Assembly: GCA_045593645.1 (NCBI GenBank)
Contig: JAZNWZ010000130.1
Location: 62,001-126,000, forward strand
From: Fimenecus sp045593645
GTDB taxonomy: Bacteria > Bacillota > Clostridia > Oscillospirales > Acutalibacteraceae
DNA: 64,000 nt
Direction: 5' to 3'
The position numbers were made by a program, and so were the translations under genes. Position 1 is the first letter of the stretch. Every line of letters starts with the position of its first letter. This document shows, piece after piece, positions 16,627 to 23,740 of the stretch. The notes beneath the pieces are model-generated. The model did no database searches, was not told where the DNA came from, and worked only from the letters and a program-made list of their open reading frames with translations.

Positions 16627-17406
16627 TTATTCAAATGCAGCTGCAAGTCCTGCTCCATAATTGTCAAATCCACAATGAGGACAAACATCTTCATCGCCTC
16701 TTACAGGCTGTTCACAATGTGGGCAGATATTCCCTGAGTTTCCTGACATCTTTGCTTTTTCTTCGTCGTAATATTTGAGGTACTTTTCATAATCTGCTCT
16801 GCCAATCTGATAGCCATCATCTTTTGCATAAGCAATGAAATCAAGGAAACTGTCGATACGAACGTCTCTTTCAGCGTCGTGTTTTGCCATTATTTTACAG
16901 TATTCATCGTTCTCTGCTGCAACTTTTGAAGCGCCATAAGTAAAGCCTTCAGTTATAGCAGTAAGCTCAGTAGGTCTTGCAACATCATCCCAACGAATCT
17001 TTTCACCAACCTCAACTTTTGTCTTGAAGTAGTTAATACTACCAATTACAAGACCGTCTTTTGCTTTTTCAAAAGCTTCTTTGTCTTTGATAAGATATGC
17101 TCTCCAGCCGTTTACATAAACAGGGATTGCAATGTCGTTAAGAACAACTCTTTCAAAAAAGTTGTATGCATAAGTAAGATTTCCTGCCTGAACAAATGCT
17201 GACATAGGGCATTCATCAATCATTTCCTGTGTTATACAAGTTGGAAGTTGTTCTCTATCAATAATCTCAAAATTACCTACAATAGGTTTGAGACATCTTT
17301 TAAGTTCTGTTGTAGTTGGGTAAATAGCAACCCATCTCTTAGCTTTTGCTTCAGGTGTATTAAGCAAAAATTTATACCAAGCTCTATGTTCTTCAACAAT
17401 TCTCAT
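16627..17406 (-). CDS. Zinc-ribbon hypothetical protein
   Basis: Function unknown; 259 residues. The C-terminus holds a four-cysteine zinc ribbon (CPHCEQP then CPHCGFD), the only clear motif. The N-terminal 200 residues are soluble and mixed alpha/beta. AGGAGAT precedes the ATG. It lies between the C39-like peptidase and the lipoprotein in what looks like a lysis operon, but nothing shows a lytic function. Confidence 0.7.
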   Translation of the reverse strand: MRIVEEHRAWYKFLLNTPEAKAKRWVAIYPTTTELKRCLKPIVGNFEIIDREQLPTCITQEMIDECPMSAFVQAGNLTYAYNFFERVVLNDIAIPVYVNGWRAYLIKDKEAFEKAKDGLVIGSINYFKTKVEVGEKIRWDDVARPTELTAITEGFTYGASKVAAENDEYCKIMAKHDAERDVRIDSFLDFIAYAKDDGYQIGRADYEKYLKYYDEEKAKMSGNSGNICPHCEQPVRGDEDVCPHCGFDNYGAGLAAAFE

Positions 17407-17419
17407 CTTTATCTCCTAA

Positions 17420-18199
17420 TTAACAACAAGTTGCGGCGCCTTTTGTAAAGTAATGTGCTACGGGTTTGATAATATCCAAAAGCTTATCTCTTGGAATGTT
17501 TTCATCATTACCTGAAACAGCAACATATTTTTTATTTACAAAATCGAACTTACCGTAAGTGTTGTCAATAATATATGTCTTAATCTTTGATAAATCAATT
17601 GCCTTACCAGTGACATCACTGTAAGATTTTGGCTCAACAAATGAATCATCAGCAATAAAGCCAACAATTGAAATGTAATGTCCCTCTTTTTTCTTAAATG
17701 GGTCAACTGATGAAATTACAGGAAGTCCTTTTTTGCAAATCTGCCAAACAAGTTCGTACTCGTCAAACTCATTATAAAAACGAGTCACAGGTCTTCTTTC
17801 CATTTCAGCAAGTTGTTTCGCAGTGTACCCCATAAATAAATTAACTGCGTACGACATTACATCGTGTACCTCGTTTGGCGGATAAGAATTGATACAAGCA
17901 ACTTCCCAATATTTTTTACCTTGAGCTTTTGCGTTTGCTTTTGCTTCTCTCATCCAATTGTTGTACATTCCGTTGTAATGTGTTTCGTAATACTTAAGAA
18001 CATCCTTGTTTGTGCGGGTGAAATAAGTAATCTTATCGTCAAGCTGGTTGAATTGCGGTGCAATACCCATATCAGGTTCCCATCCTGCATATCCTAAACA
18101 TTGTGCAAAATTTGTTGGACCACAAACATTTATTTTATCAATGTCATTGTTTCTTTGAGTAAAATTGTCGTGTCCTGCAGATACATTGTACTCTTTCAT
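17420..18199 (-). CDS. C39/papain-like cysteine peptidase, candidate endolysin
   Basis: The 259 residues carry papain-fold signatures. NVCGPTNFAQCL places the nucleophile at Cys26, KEGHYISIVGF places the His at 174, and IIDNTYGK gives the Asp/Asn partner at 212-213. This is the C39-like_2 pattern found in peptidoglycan-active and other peptidases. There is no signal peptide, so export would rely on a holin; a holin-like gene lies 330 bases upstream. With the lipoprotein and coiled-coil genes downstream this makes a lysis cassette plausible. A processing peptidase is the alternative. Confidence 0.65.
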   Translation of the reverse strand: MKEYNVSAGHDNFTQRNNDIDKINVCGPTNFAQCLGYAGWEPDMGIAPQFNQLDDKITYFTRTNKDVLKYYETHYNGMYNNWMREAKANAKAQGKKYWEVACINSYPPNEVHDVMSYAVNLFMGYTAKQLAEMERRPVTRFYNEFDEYELVWQICKKGLPVISSVDPFKKKEGHYISIVGFIADDSFVEPKSYSDVTGKAIDLSKIKTYIIDNTYGKFDFVNKKYVAVSGNDENIPRDKLLDIIKPVAHYFTKGAATCC

Positions 18200-18214
18200 T
18201 ACTTATCACCTCTT

Positions 18215-18457
18215 TTATTCAGTTGCTTTTAATATACTTTCAAAGATTTCTTTTGTTGATATTTTTGCATTCTTTGAAATCTTACCGTCTTTCTTCATTT
18301 GATTGATACGTTGAGTAGGCTCAGTTTTCGACTCGAAAGTATCAGCGTCTTTTTCTTTTTCAGTAAGACCATTACCTTTAAGCCATTTACCTGCAACTTT
18401 TGCTTTATATGATTTATCAGTTTCAGATAATATGCTTTCAAAAAGTTCTTCTTTCAT
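18215..18457 (-). CDS. Small basic protein with LFESIL-type peptides at both ends
   Basis: Function unknown; 80 residues, lysine-rich. The N-terminus is MKEELFESIL and the C-terminus is EIFESILKATE, so a near-identical peptide caps both ends. Similar peptides occur in 41997-42176, 42179-42874 and the end of 3447-4292. There is no ribosome binding site: a terminator, then a class L element, lie directly before the ATG. A targeting or packaging peptide is inferred. Confidence 0.7.
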   Translation of the reverse strand: MKEELFESILSETDKSYKAKVAGKWLKGNGLTEKEKDADTFESKTEPTQRINQMKKDGKISKNAKISTKEIFESILKATE

Positions 18458-18458
18458 A

Positions 18459-18469
18459 TAAAATTAGTA
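18459..18469 (-). promoter_or_regulatory. Class L promoter, near-leaderless
   Basis: TACTAATTTTA ends one base before the ATG at 18457 on the minus strand, directly after a terminator T-run. Confidence 0.55.
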
Positions 18470-18474
18470 AACAA

Positions 18475-18499
18475 TAAAAAAGGAGGCCGAAGCCTCCTT
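18475..18499 (-). terminator. Terminator after holin-like gene
   Basis: GGAGGC-TTCG-GCCTCC on the minus strand followed by TTTTTTATTG. Confidence 0.9.
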
Positions 18500-18525
18500 G
18501 AAAAAAATTATTTTATTTTGAACAG

Positions 18526-18900
18526 TTACTTACCTTTTGTTGCTTCCTTCAACTTTTCAGCAATCTCATCAGCGAGCTTGTCTGGGTCAACTTTTGAAGT
18601 AAGTTTGTTTGTAAGTGCTTCTTTCACAGCTTTGAATGTCTTGAAAAGCAAAGTATAACAAGACTGTGTAAGACCAACAACAGCTGCAATAAACAAAAGT
18701 TTTGCAGGAAGAGCAAGAGCTCCAAGCATTCCTGTAAATGCAACAAGTGCAGCAGCGCCGGCACCAAGAACACCTGCAATAACTGCCATTGCGATTTTGT
18801 TTTCTTTCAACTTCTCAGGGAAGAAAGTTTTCAACCACTCTGTGACACCTGCCACAACCATTGCTACAATAAATGCTGTAACGAAAAAATTCATTTGCAA
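18526..18900 (-). CDS. Holin-like membrane protein
   Basis: The 124 residues include three hydrophobic segments (about 5-22, 38-60 and 64-88) and an amphipathic, charged C-terminal helix. This is the size and topology of class I holins, which form lesions that release or activate the endolysin. AGGAG precedes the ATG. A terminator separates it from the genes below, so it is expressed from its own leader, which carries a conserved promoter block and a 21-codon micro-ORF ending at its ribosome binding site. Other small phage membrane proteins share the topology, so the holin name is inferred from context. Confidence 0.6.
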   Translation of the reverse strand: MQMNFFVTAFIVAMVVAGVTEWLKTFFPEKLKENKIAMAVIAGVLGAGAAALVAFTGMLGALALPAKLLFIAAVVGLTQSCYTLLFKTFKAVKEALTNKLTSKVDPDKLADEIAEKLKEATKGK

Positions 18901-18904
18901 TCTC

Positions 18905-18970
18905 CTATAACATATATATTAACATAATTTTCAAAGTCAACTGTTTAAACAAATTTATATCTCTCTCCAT
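18905..18970 (-). CDS. Leader micro-ORF upstream of holin-like gene
   Basis: A 21-codon frame starting MERDINLFKQ. It has a strong GGAGGG site six bases upstream, and its stop TAG overlaps the AGGAG of the holin-like gene, which suggests translational coupling or control. Other copies of the same promoter block also create short frames (8 and 6 codons), so the frame may be a by-product of a conserved leader. Confidence 0.35.
   Translation of the reverse strand: MERDINLFKQLTLKIMLIYML
18916..18924 (-). promoter_or_regulatory. TGTTAATAT element with TTGACT upstream
   Basis: TTGACT lies about 17 bases upstream of TAATAT on the minus strand, giving a sigma-70-like arrangement just before the holin-like gene. 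Confidence 0.45.
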
Positions 18971-18996
18971 ATTTATTCCCTCCATTATAGTTCAAA
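18967..18996 (-). promoter_or_regulatory. Class P promoter/leader block, copy A
   Basis: TTTGAAC then TATAAT then GGAGGGAATAAATATG on the minus strand. The block recurs at 41316-41357 and 52279-52340. This copy lacks the TTTGACA-N13-TGTCAAA operator present in the other two. Confidence 0.65.
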
Positions 18997-19046
18997 AATT
19001 CATTTTAAGTACTAAATTTATTGGTTTAACGCTCGACTGTGTTAAG

Positions 19047-19055
19047 TGTTAATAT
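19047..19055 (+). promoter_or_regulatory. TGTTAATAT element of the replication operon
   Basis: TGTTAATAT followed by ATTATTATT. TCGACT lies 17 bases before TATTAT, so a sigma-70-like reading is also possible. It precedes gene 19080 by 24 bases. Confidence 0.5.
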
Positions 19056-19079
19056 ATTATTATTAATGAGGAGATTACA

Positions 19080-19220
19080 ATGGCAGAGAAAATAATTCTT
19101 GACGGCAAGGAAGTTACTGCAAAAGAACTTCACGAAGCTCAGCAGAATCCTGCAGTTCGTATCATCGAAGATAAAAAGAACCCAGGGACATTCAAAACAT
19201 TGAAGAAGCTTAACGGCTAA
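19080..19220 (+). CDS. Small basic protein heading the replication operon
   Basis: Function unknown; 46 residues, starting MAEKIILDGKEVTAKEL and ending in a basic TLKKLNG. GAGGAG lies six bases before the ATG, and the stop is 18 bases before the exonuclease gene. Good binding site, operon position and Lys-rich composition support a real gene. Confidence 0.65.
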   Translation: MAEKIILDGKEVTAKELHEAQQNPAVRIIEDKKNPGTFKTLKKLNG

Positions 19221-19238
19221 AATAAAACAGAGGTTAAA

Positions 19239-20207
19239 ATGCAATATGATATAATTGCAGTGGATATGTTCAATGTTTTTTATAAAGTAGAACATAATTC
19301 ACTCGACAAAGACCCTATATCAATTGCTAGGAATATGGTTGCCTTTATCAACGATAATGTAAAAAAGCATCTCGCTGATAAGGGTAAGTTGTTTTTATTA
19401 TATGACCCAATACCTAAGAATGATTTAGGAGTAAGTAAAACTTTCAAATACACAGAAAGACAAGAGATTCTTTACGCATACAAAAAGAATCGTACGCATA
19501 ACAGAAAATGTCTTACAGTTGTTGATATGGTCCGTAAATACTTTTCTCATCGTGGGCCAAATGTCATAACAGTTATTAGTGATAAGTATGAAGCTGATGA
19601 CTTTATGGAAACAATCATCAAAGAATATAAAGGCAAAGATATTGCAATGGTGACAACTGATAACGATTGGTGTCGTTATCTTGAAACCCATAAAGTTGTT
19701 ATGATTAACGACGAATGGAGAAAACCATTTACAGCAGAGTCATTTGAAGATAAGTACCAATTCAGACCTTCAATTACAGGTGTTTGCGTTTGGAAAGCTT
19801 GCTTTGGTGACGGGTCTGACAATATCCGTGGAGCTTTGCAACTTAAGGGTTTGAAGCAGGCAAATCAGATTAAAGTAATTGCCTTTGAATATATCAATTA
19901 TCTCGGAAAACATCCGGATGTTAATATTGATTATATCCTTAAGAAGAAAAGGACAAGCAGTCCGCTTAAAGAATTGAAAACTCCCGAAGATAAGTTTTTC
20001 AATGGCCTTTCCTCTTTCGACCCTAAATATGAAGTCGAATCTACTTTCTTTCAGAATATGAAAGTCATAATGAGTAGATGCGATGATTATAAGAAGTTCG
20101 CAGTTGCGAAAGATGTTGACGATAAATTTAACCTTCTTATTGAGAAGACTTTGGGCTTTAAGGTAAAAGAAAGTAAGCAGTTCAAGTTTGGCCACATTAA
20201 AGGCTAA
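19239..20207 (+). CDS. 5'-3' exonuclease / flap endonuclease (T4 RNase H type)
   Basis: Removes RNA primers or flaps during lagging-strand synthesis. The 322 residues have the FEN/PIN acidic signature: AVDMFNVFY at 7-15, DKYEADDFMETI near 113-124, VTTDNDW near 136-142, and GDGSDNIRG near 191-199 before a helix-hairpin-helix region. AGAGG precedes the ATG. It is co-transcribed with the SbcD-type nuclease 16 bases downstream, which fits a replication/recombination operon. Confidence 0.85.
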   Translation: MQYDIIAVDMFNVFYKVEHNSLDKDPISIARNMVAFINDNVKKHLADKGKLFLLYDPIPKNDLGVSKTFKYTERQEILYAYKKNRTHNRKCLTVVDMVRKYFSHRGPNVITVISDKYEADDFMETIIKEYKGKDIAMVTTDNDWCRYLETHKVVMINDEWRKPFTAESFEDKYQFRPSITGVCVWKACFGDGSDNIRGALQLKGLKQANQIKVIAFEYINYLGKHPDVNIDYILKKKRTSSPLKELKTPEDKFFNGLSSFDPKYEVESTFFQNMKVIMSRCDDYKKFAVAKDVDDKFNLLIEKTLGFKVKESKQFKFGHIKG

Positions 20208-20223
20208 ACGCTGCGGAGGTTAA

Positions 20224-21213
20224 ATGCTTTATATTATCGGTGACTTGCATCTTTCTGCAATGAATCCTTGGAACTATGAAATAAGTGAAAATTTTATAAA
20301 GTGGTTTGAGGGTTGGGTTGCTTCAATTAAAAAAGAAGACAACAACCCTCATCTCCTTTGGCTTGGTGATATTACTGAAAAGGATGTAAACCCAGGTGAT
20401 GTTATCGACCAAGAGTTCCGTATTTTCCAAATATGTTCAAACAATTTTATCACAACCCACGTTATAATGGGTAATCACGACATTAAGTTGTATCGTCAGA
20501 AAGCTCAGCATTCTTTGAAGTTTTTACGCAACTTCCCAAATGTAAGTGTTGTTGATAAACCTATAGATGTAAATATTTCAAACACAAAAGTAAGAATGCT
20601 TCCTCACGTCAGAGTTCAAGGTCGTACACTTTCTGAATATTATACAACTATGACTTTCAGAACTGATGTTGATTTGGTTGTAGGACATTGGAATAAATAC
20701 GACCCAACATCGCCTATTCAAGGTGGTGTCAAAACTGATAATATGAGAACAAAAGCTTTGTGTCTTGGCCACGTTCATACAAGAACAGACCCAGACTACA
20801 CAGGCTCAGTTTTCCCAAATAAAGTTGATGAAGTAGGTCAGAGAGTTGTCAAAGTTTTCAATGATGGAGCTTTCGTAAAAGAGATTGAGCTTCCTCAGTT
20901 TGTTTCTTATGACACAATCGAATATCCTAAAGAGATTGTTGAACCTCAAGACGGTAAAGTTCATATTTATACTGTAGAGGGAATTTCAAACATCACTGCA
21001 GCAAAGTCATTTTACAAAGATCATTTCGTTCGTGGTGTTCTTTCAAAGAAAATTGATAAAGACCAAACAACAGGATTTATCTCTGATGAAGTCTTTATGT
21101 ACAAAGATAATTATCAGGCTTTCAATGATTGGCTTAAAGAAACAAAATATCCACTTTCAAGAAAAGCGGCAGCAATCTTAACTCAAATATTGAAGAAAGA
21201 TGTCTCTGCTTAA
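20224..21213 (+). CDS. SbcD/Mre11-type nuclease subunit (T4 gp47-like)
   Basis: A calcineurin-like metallophosphoesterase that processes DNA ends together with an SMC-like ATPase (gp46/SbcC), which is not in the window. Metal motifs are all present in 329 residues: GDLHLS at 6-11, LGDI near 58, GNHD near 89, GHW near 157 and GHVH near 184. The C-terminal 120 residues would be the capping and partner-binding part. GGAGG precedes the ATG. It ends convergently with 21210-21527. Confidence 0.85.
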   Translation: MLYIIGDLHLSAMNPWNYEISENFIKWFEGWVASIKKEDNNPHLLWLGDITEKDVNPGDVIDQEFRIFQICSNNFITTHVIMGNHDIKLYRQKAQHSLKFLRNFPNVSVVDKPIDVNISNTKVRMLPHVRVQGRTLSEYYTTMTFRTDVDLVVGHWNKYDPTSPIQGGVKTDNMRTKALCLGHVHTRTDPDYTGSVFPNKVDEVGQRVVKVFNDGAFVKEIELPQFVSYDTIEYPKEIVEPQDGKVHIYTVEGISNITAAKSFYKDHFVRGVLSKKIDKDQTTGFISDEVFMYKDNYQAFNDWLKETKYPLSRKAAAILTQILKKDVSA

Positions 21214-21527
21214 TTCCTTTTAAGAATATTCAATGTGCAGTTGAAATCATAAAGAATTACATCAATTGGGATGCCCACCTCTTTCAAAAATTTGCGGTTA
21301 TCCCAAAATTCTCTTTCAAGAGTTTTACCCATTTGATATATAAGTTTAAGGTCTTTTGTGTTAAGTCTTTCAAAAAAGAACTTATATTTCAAAAAAGGGT
21401 TTTCTTTATTGTCTTCGTGATAATAATTCCAATCGTTAATTTTCTTGTAGCACTGTTCGGCAATTCGTTGAAAAGTACCTGAACAAGAGACTATTATAAC
21501 TTCGTTTACTATACCACTACATTTCAC
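21210..21527 (-). CDS. Hypothetical early protein, uncertain start
   Basis: Function unknown; up to 105 residues, basic and helical. The longest frame begins with GTG at 21527, which sits where transcription from the class E promoter (21525-21560) should start. No ribosome binding site is visible, so it may be translated as a leaderless mRNA or from an undetected internal start. It overlaps the end of the nuclease gene by four bases. Confidence 0.5.
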   Translation of the reverse strand: MKCSGIVNEVIIVSCSGTFQRIAEQCYKKINDWNYYHEDNKENPFLKYKFFFERLNTKDLKLIYQMGKTLEREFWDNRKFLKEVGIPIDVILYDFNCTLNILKRN

Positions 21528-21560
21528 AAATATAATATAAAGTCAGTCAGAGCAAAGTTT
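21525..21560 (-). promoter_or_regulatory. Class E promoter before gene 21210-21527
   Basis: AAACTT, 15 bases, TATATTAT, then ATTTGTG on the minus strand, with the same spacing as the other six. Confidence 0.7.
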
Positions 21561-21792
21561 ATTTTTTATCAGGGTTATCTTTACTTTCAACGCCGATTTC
21601 GATTTTATTGCCAATTTTAAGGTTGACATTTTTGAGATGCTTGCTGACTGTTTTTACAACAAATGCAAAGATAGCACAAATAAGTATTGCAAAGAAACCT
21701 ACAAAAAAGTAGTCTCCTGCAGCAAAGTCATCATCGTAATCGTATTCAGTTGGCACTTCTTGATATGTTTCTAATTCTTCGTTTTCTTCCAT
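21559..21792 (-). CDS. Small membrane protein
   Basis: Function unknown; 77 residues. An acidic N-terminus (about 1-25) precedes one membrane helix (about 29-48) and a basic, then mixed, tail. There is no ribosome binding site; a class L element ends two bases before the ATG. Its end overlaps the class E promoter of 21210-21527. Confidence 0.65.
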   Translation of the reverse strand: MEENEELETYQEVPTEYDYDDDFAAGDYFFVGFFAILICAIFAFVVKTVSKHLKNVNLKIGNKIEIGVESKDNPDKK

Positions 21793-21794
21793 AA

Positions 21795-21803
21795 TAAATT
21801 AGC
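21795..21803 (-). promoter_or_regulatory. Class L promoter, near-leaderless
   Basis: GCTAATTTA followed by TT and ATG on the minus strand. The CTAATTTATTATG run is the same as at 4329-4341. Confidence 0.55.
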
Positions 21804-21814
21804 AACGTAATTGA

Positions 21815-21823
21815 TGTTAATAT
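21815..21823 (+). promoter_or_regulatory. TGTTAATAT element of the polymerase operon
   Basis: TGTTAATATAAT contains a perfect TATAAT, 40 bases before the ATG at 21866. The only promoter-like sequence before the polymerase genes. Confidence 0.55.
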
Positions 21824-21865
21824 AATTTCAAGATTGTTGCAGTTCGGCAATATAGGAGATTCATA

Positions 21866-22918
21866 ATGTTAACGATTGATAAGTCAACAGAGTTGACTGT
21901 TTATGACTTTATGAAGAACAAAGAATATAAGCCATTCAAAGATTGGCGAACAGTTGCAAAAACTGAAAACTTTGGTCTTCTTTTTGGATGTTCAGCAGGC
22001 ACCTTCGGTGGAATGTTGCAACAGGCAAACTTCACAGAAACAGAATGTGAAGAGTATATCAAACTTAAAAATCTTACAGCAGTTTATAACGCTGCCCTTT
22101 CAAATGCAGGTGGTAAATCCCCAAAAGATATTAAGTTCCTCGTAGTTGCAGATGATATGCGTAATTCATTCTTCAAGTCGTATGAAGGACTGATGGGTCG
22201 CATTAAGCGTGAACAAGCGTTTGCTCTTGCAAATGGATATGTTCGAGCTTGGCACGGACCTGTAAGACACCTTGCAGAATTGAGATATATGTCAGTAAAT
22301 GAACAAGGAAACTTGACAGGCGCAGACCGTTCTTTGTATTCAAAAATCTTTGCACATATTTTAAACAACGCTTGTAACTCAACTATTCAGTCAATGGAAT
22401 CTCGTATTGCATTTTCAACTTGGGTTAACACTTCAAAGTATCTTGCTCTTTGGGGATTGAAATCTTATTGTTGGAATAACATTCACGACTCTTTGGACTT
22501 TTATGTTTGGAAGCCTGAGTTGCAACTTGTTATGTCATTGGCAAATGCTTGTGCTGCTTGGGACCGTGAACCTGTAAAAGGTATTCATATGTCTTTTGAT
22601 GGAGAAGTTTCTGATGTTCAGGATTACGAACACCGCTGTAACACTTATTATAAAGCAGGTGTAGGATACGACCCACTTCCTATTGAAGAAGCAATCAAAA
22701 ACTACAACGCAAAGAATGGAACAAATTTCAAGTGGTACGGTTGCGATTGGATTTATGACAACTTTATGCCAAACAGAAATGAACTTTACGATTATTATTG
22801 TAAGTTGAACAGTAAGCTTGACACTGACAATTTTATTAAAGCTTGGGGCGGAGAAGTTCCTGAAGGTGTTGAAATAATTGAAACAGCAAAGCCTGCTAGG
22901 AGAATAATCAATGGGTAA
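21866..22918 (+). CDS. DNA polymerase family A, C-terminal (fingers/palm) fragment
   Basis: This 350-residue protein is the C-terminal part of a Pol I-type polymerase. Motif B is intact (WRTVAKTENFGLLFG at 27-41, the O helix). A following segment, ALANGYVRAWHGPVRHLAEL (120-139), is typical of phage family A enzymes. Motif C is IHDSLDF at 206-212. It starts just before motif B, so the motif A aspartate and everything upstream are missing. AGGAG before the ATG shows it is a separate gene, not a remnant. The N-terminal part is encoded two genes downstream at 23740-25800, so gene order is reversed relative to the protein. Assembly as a heterodimer is inferred. Confidence 0.85.
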   Translation: MLTIDKSTELTVYDFMKNKEYKPFKDWRTVAKTENFGLLFGCSAGTFGGMLQQANFTETECEEYIKLKNLTAVYNAALSNAGGKSPKDIKFLVVADDMRNSFFKSYEGLMGRIKREQAFALANGYVRAWHGPVRHLAELRYMSVNEQGNLTGADRSLYSKIFAHILNNACNSTIQSMESRIAFSTWVNTSKYLALWGLKSYCWNNIHDSLDFYVWKPELQLVMSLANACAAWDREPVKGIHMSFDGEVSDVQDYEHRCNTYYKAGVGYDPLPIEEAIKNYNAKNGTNFKWYGCDWIYDNFMPNRNELYDYYCKLNSKLDTDNFIKAWGGEVPEGVEIIETAKPARRIING

Positions 22919-23150
22919 ACCTATACACGAATGTAAAAGAGAATATACAGAAAAAGATGCTTACGCAGATTATGGTCGTCTTCTTGCAATGCGGGATTTG
23001 AGAATAAATCATAGTGAGCTCGAAGATGACGAATGGTGCAACAGTTACTTTATGGCAATTGTTGAGAATATGAGAAAGAACGGATATGATATTGATATGA
23101 TGCTTTACTTATATAAGAAACAGGAAGATGGTTCTTGGGAGGCAATATAA
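22911..23150 (+). CDS. Small hypothetical protein between polymerase halves
   Basis: Function unknown; 79 acidic/basic mixed residues. It overlaps the end of the polymerase C-fragment by eight bases, with AGGAG before the ATG, and overlaps the next gene by one base. No polymerase motif A is present in it. Confidence 0.7.
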   Translation: MGKPIHECKREYTEKDAYADYGRLLAMRDLRINHSELEDDEWCNSYFMAIVENMRKNGYDIDMMLYLYKKQEDGSWEAI

Positions 23151-23740
23151 TGGCTGCAACACGAAGAAGTGAGGCTGAAATTGAAGCAGAGAAAAAAGCA
23201 AAGCTTGAACGCAAACTCGAAAGAGAAAGAAAAAAGGCTGAAAAGGAAGCTAAAGCAAAAGCTCGTGAAGAAAAGAAAGCTGCAAAAGAAGCAAAGTTGA
23301 AAGCAAAAGAAGAAGCTGCAAAAGCTAAAGAATTGCAAAAACTTGAAGATGAAAAAGTACAAAAGATTATTGATAAGCTTAAAGTTGGAAAAGATTACGC
23401 CCAGCCTAAGCCTATGACAGTAAAAGAAAAAGACTTGTGCAAAAAGATTTTGGAAGTTGCTGTTATTTCAATTTGCAGTCAAACTTATGGTCAGCATTCT
23501 TTTAATATCTTGTCACACAAAGGAAACGAATTCGTAATAAGCATTGATAGTGTTTATTATTTTTACAACAAAGCAAAGAACACAGGTATAAATTTCGGAA
23601 GTGTTTTTGATACTTGGCTTGAAAGCTGTAAAAGAATTCCTTGGACAGAGTCGGAGCCTTCAATATTGACTAATCAAGTTATTCAAATAACAGAGGGCGT
23701 TAATTTAACTACTACAAAGAAAAAGAGAGGTAAGAAATAA
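23150..23740 (+). CDS. Lys/Glu-rich coiled-coil protein with globular end
   Basis: Function unknown; 196 residues. Residues about 8-75 are an Ala/Lys/Glu coiled coil, then a compact domain (about 90-175) and a basic KKKRGKK tail. The start at 23150 is preceded by GGGAGG; a TTG further upstream is less likely. The ATG overlaps the previous stop and the stop overlaps the next ATG. Lying between the two polymerase genes, it could be a bridging or clamp-like partner; this is inference from position. Confidence 0.7.
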   Translation: MAATRRSEAEIEAEKKAKLERKLERERKKAEKEAKAKAREEKKAAKEAKLKAKEEAAKAKELQKLEDEKVQKIIDKLKVGKDYAQPKPMTVKEKDLCKKILEVAVISICSQTYGQHSFNILSHKGNEFVISIDSVYYFYNKAKNTGINFGSVFDTWLESCKRIPWTESEPSILTNQVIQITEGVNLTTTKKKRGKK

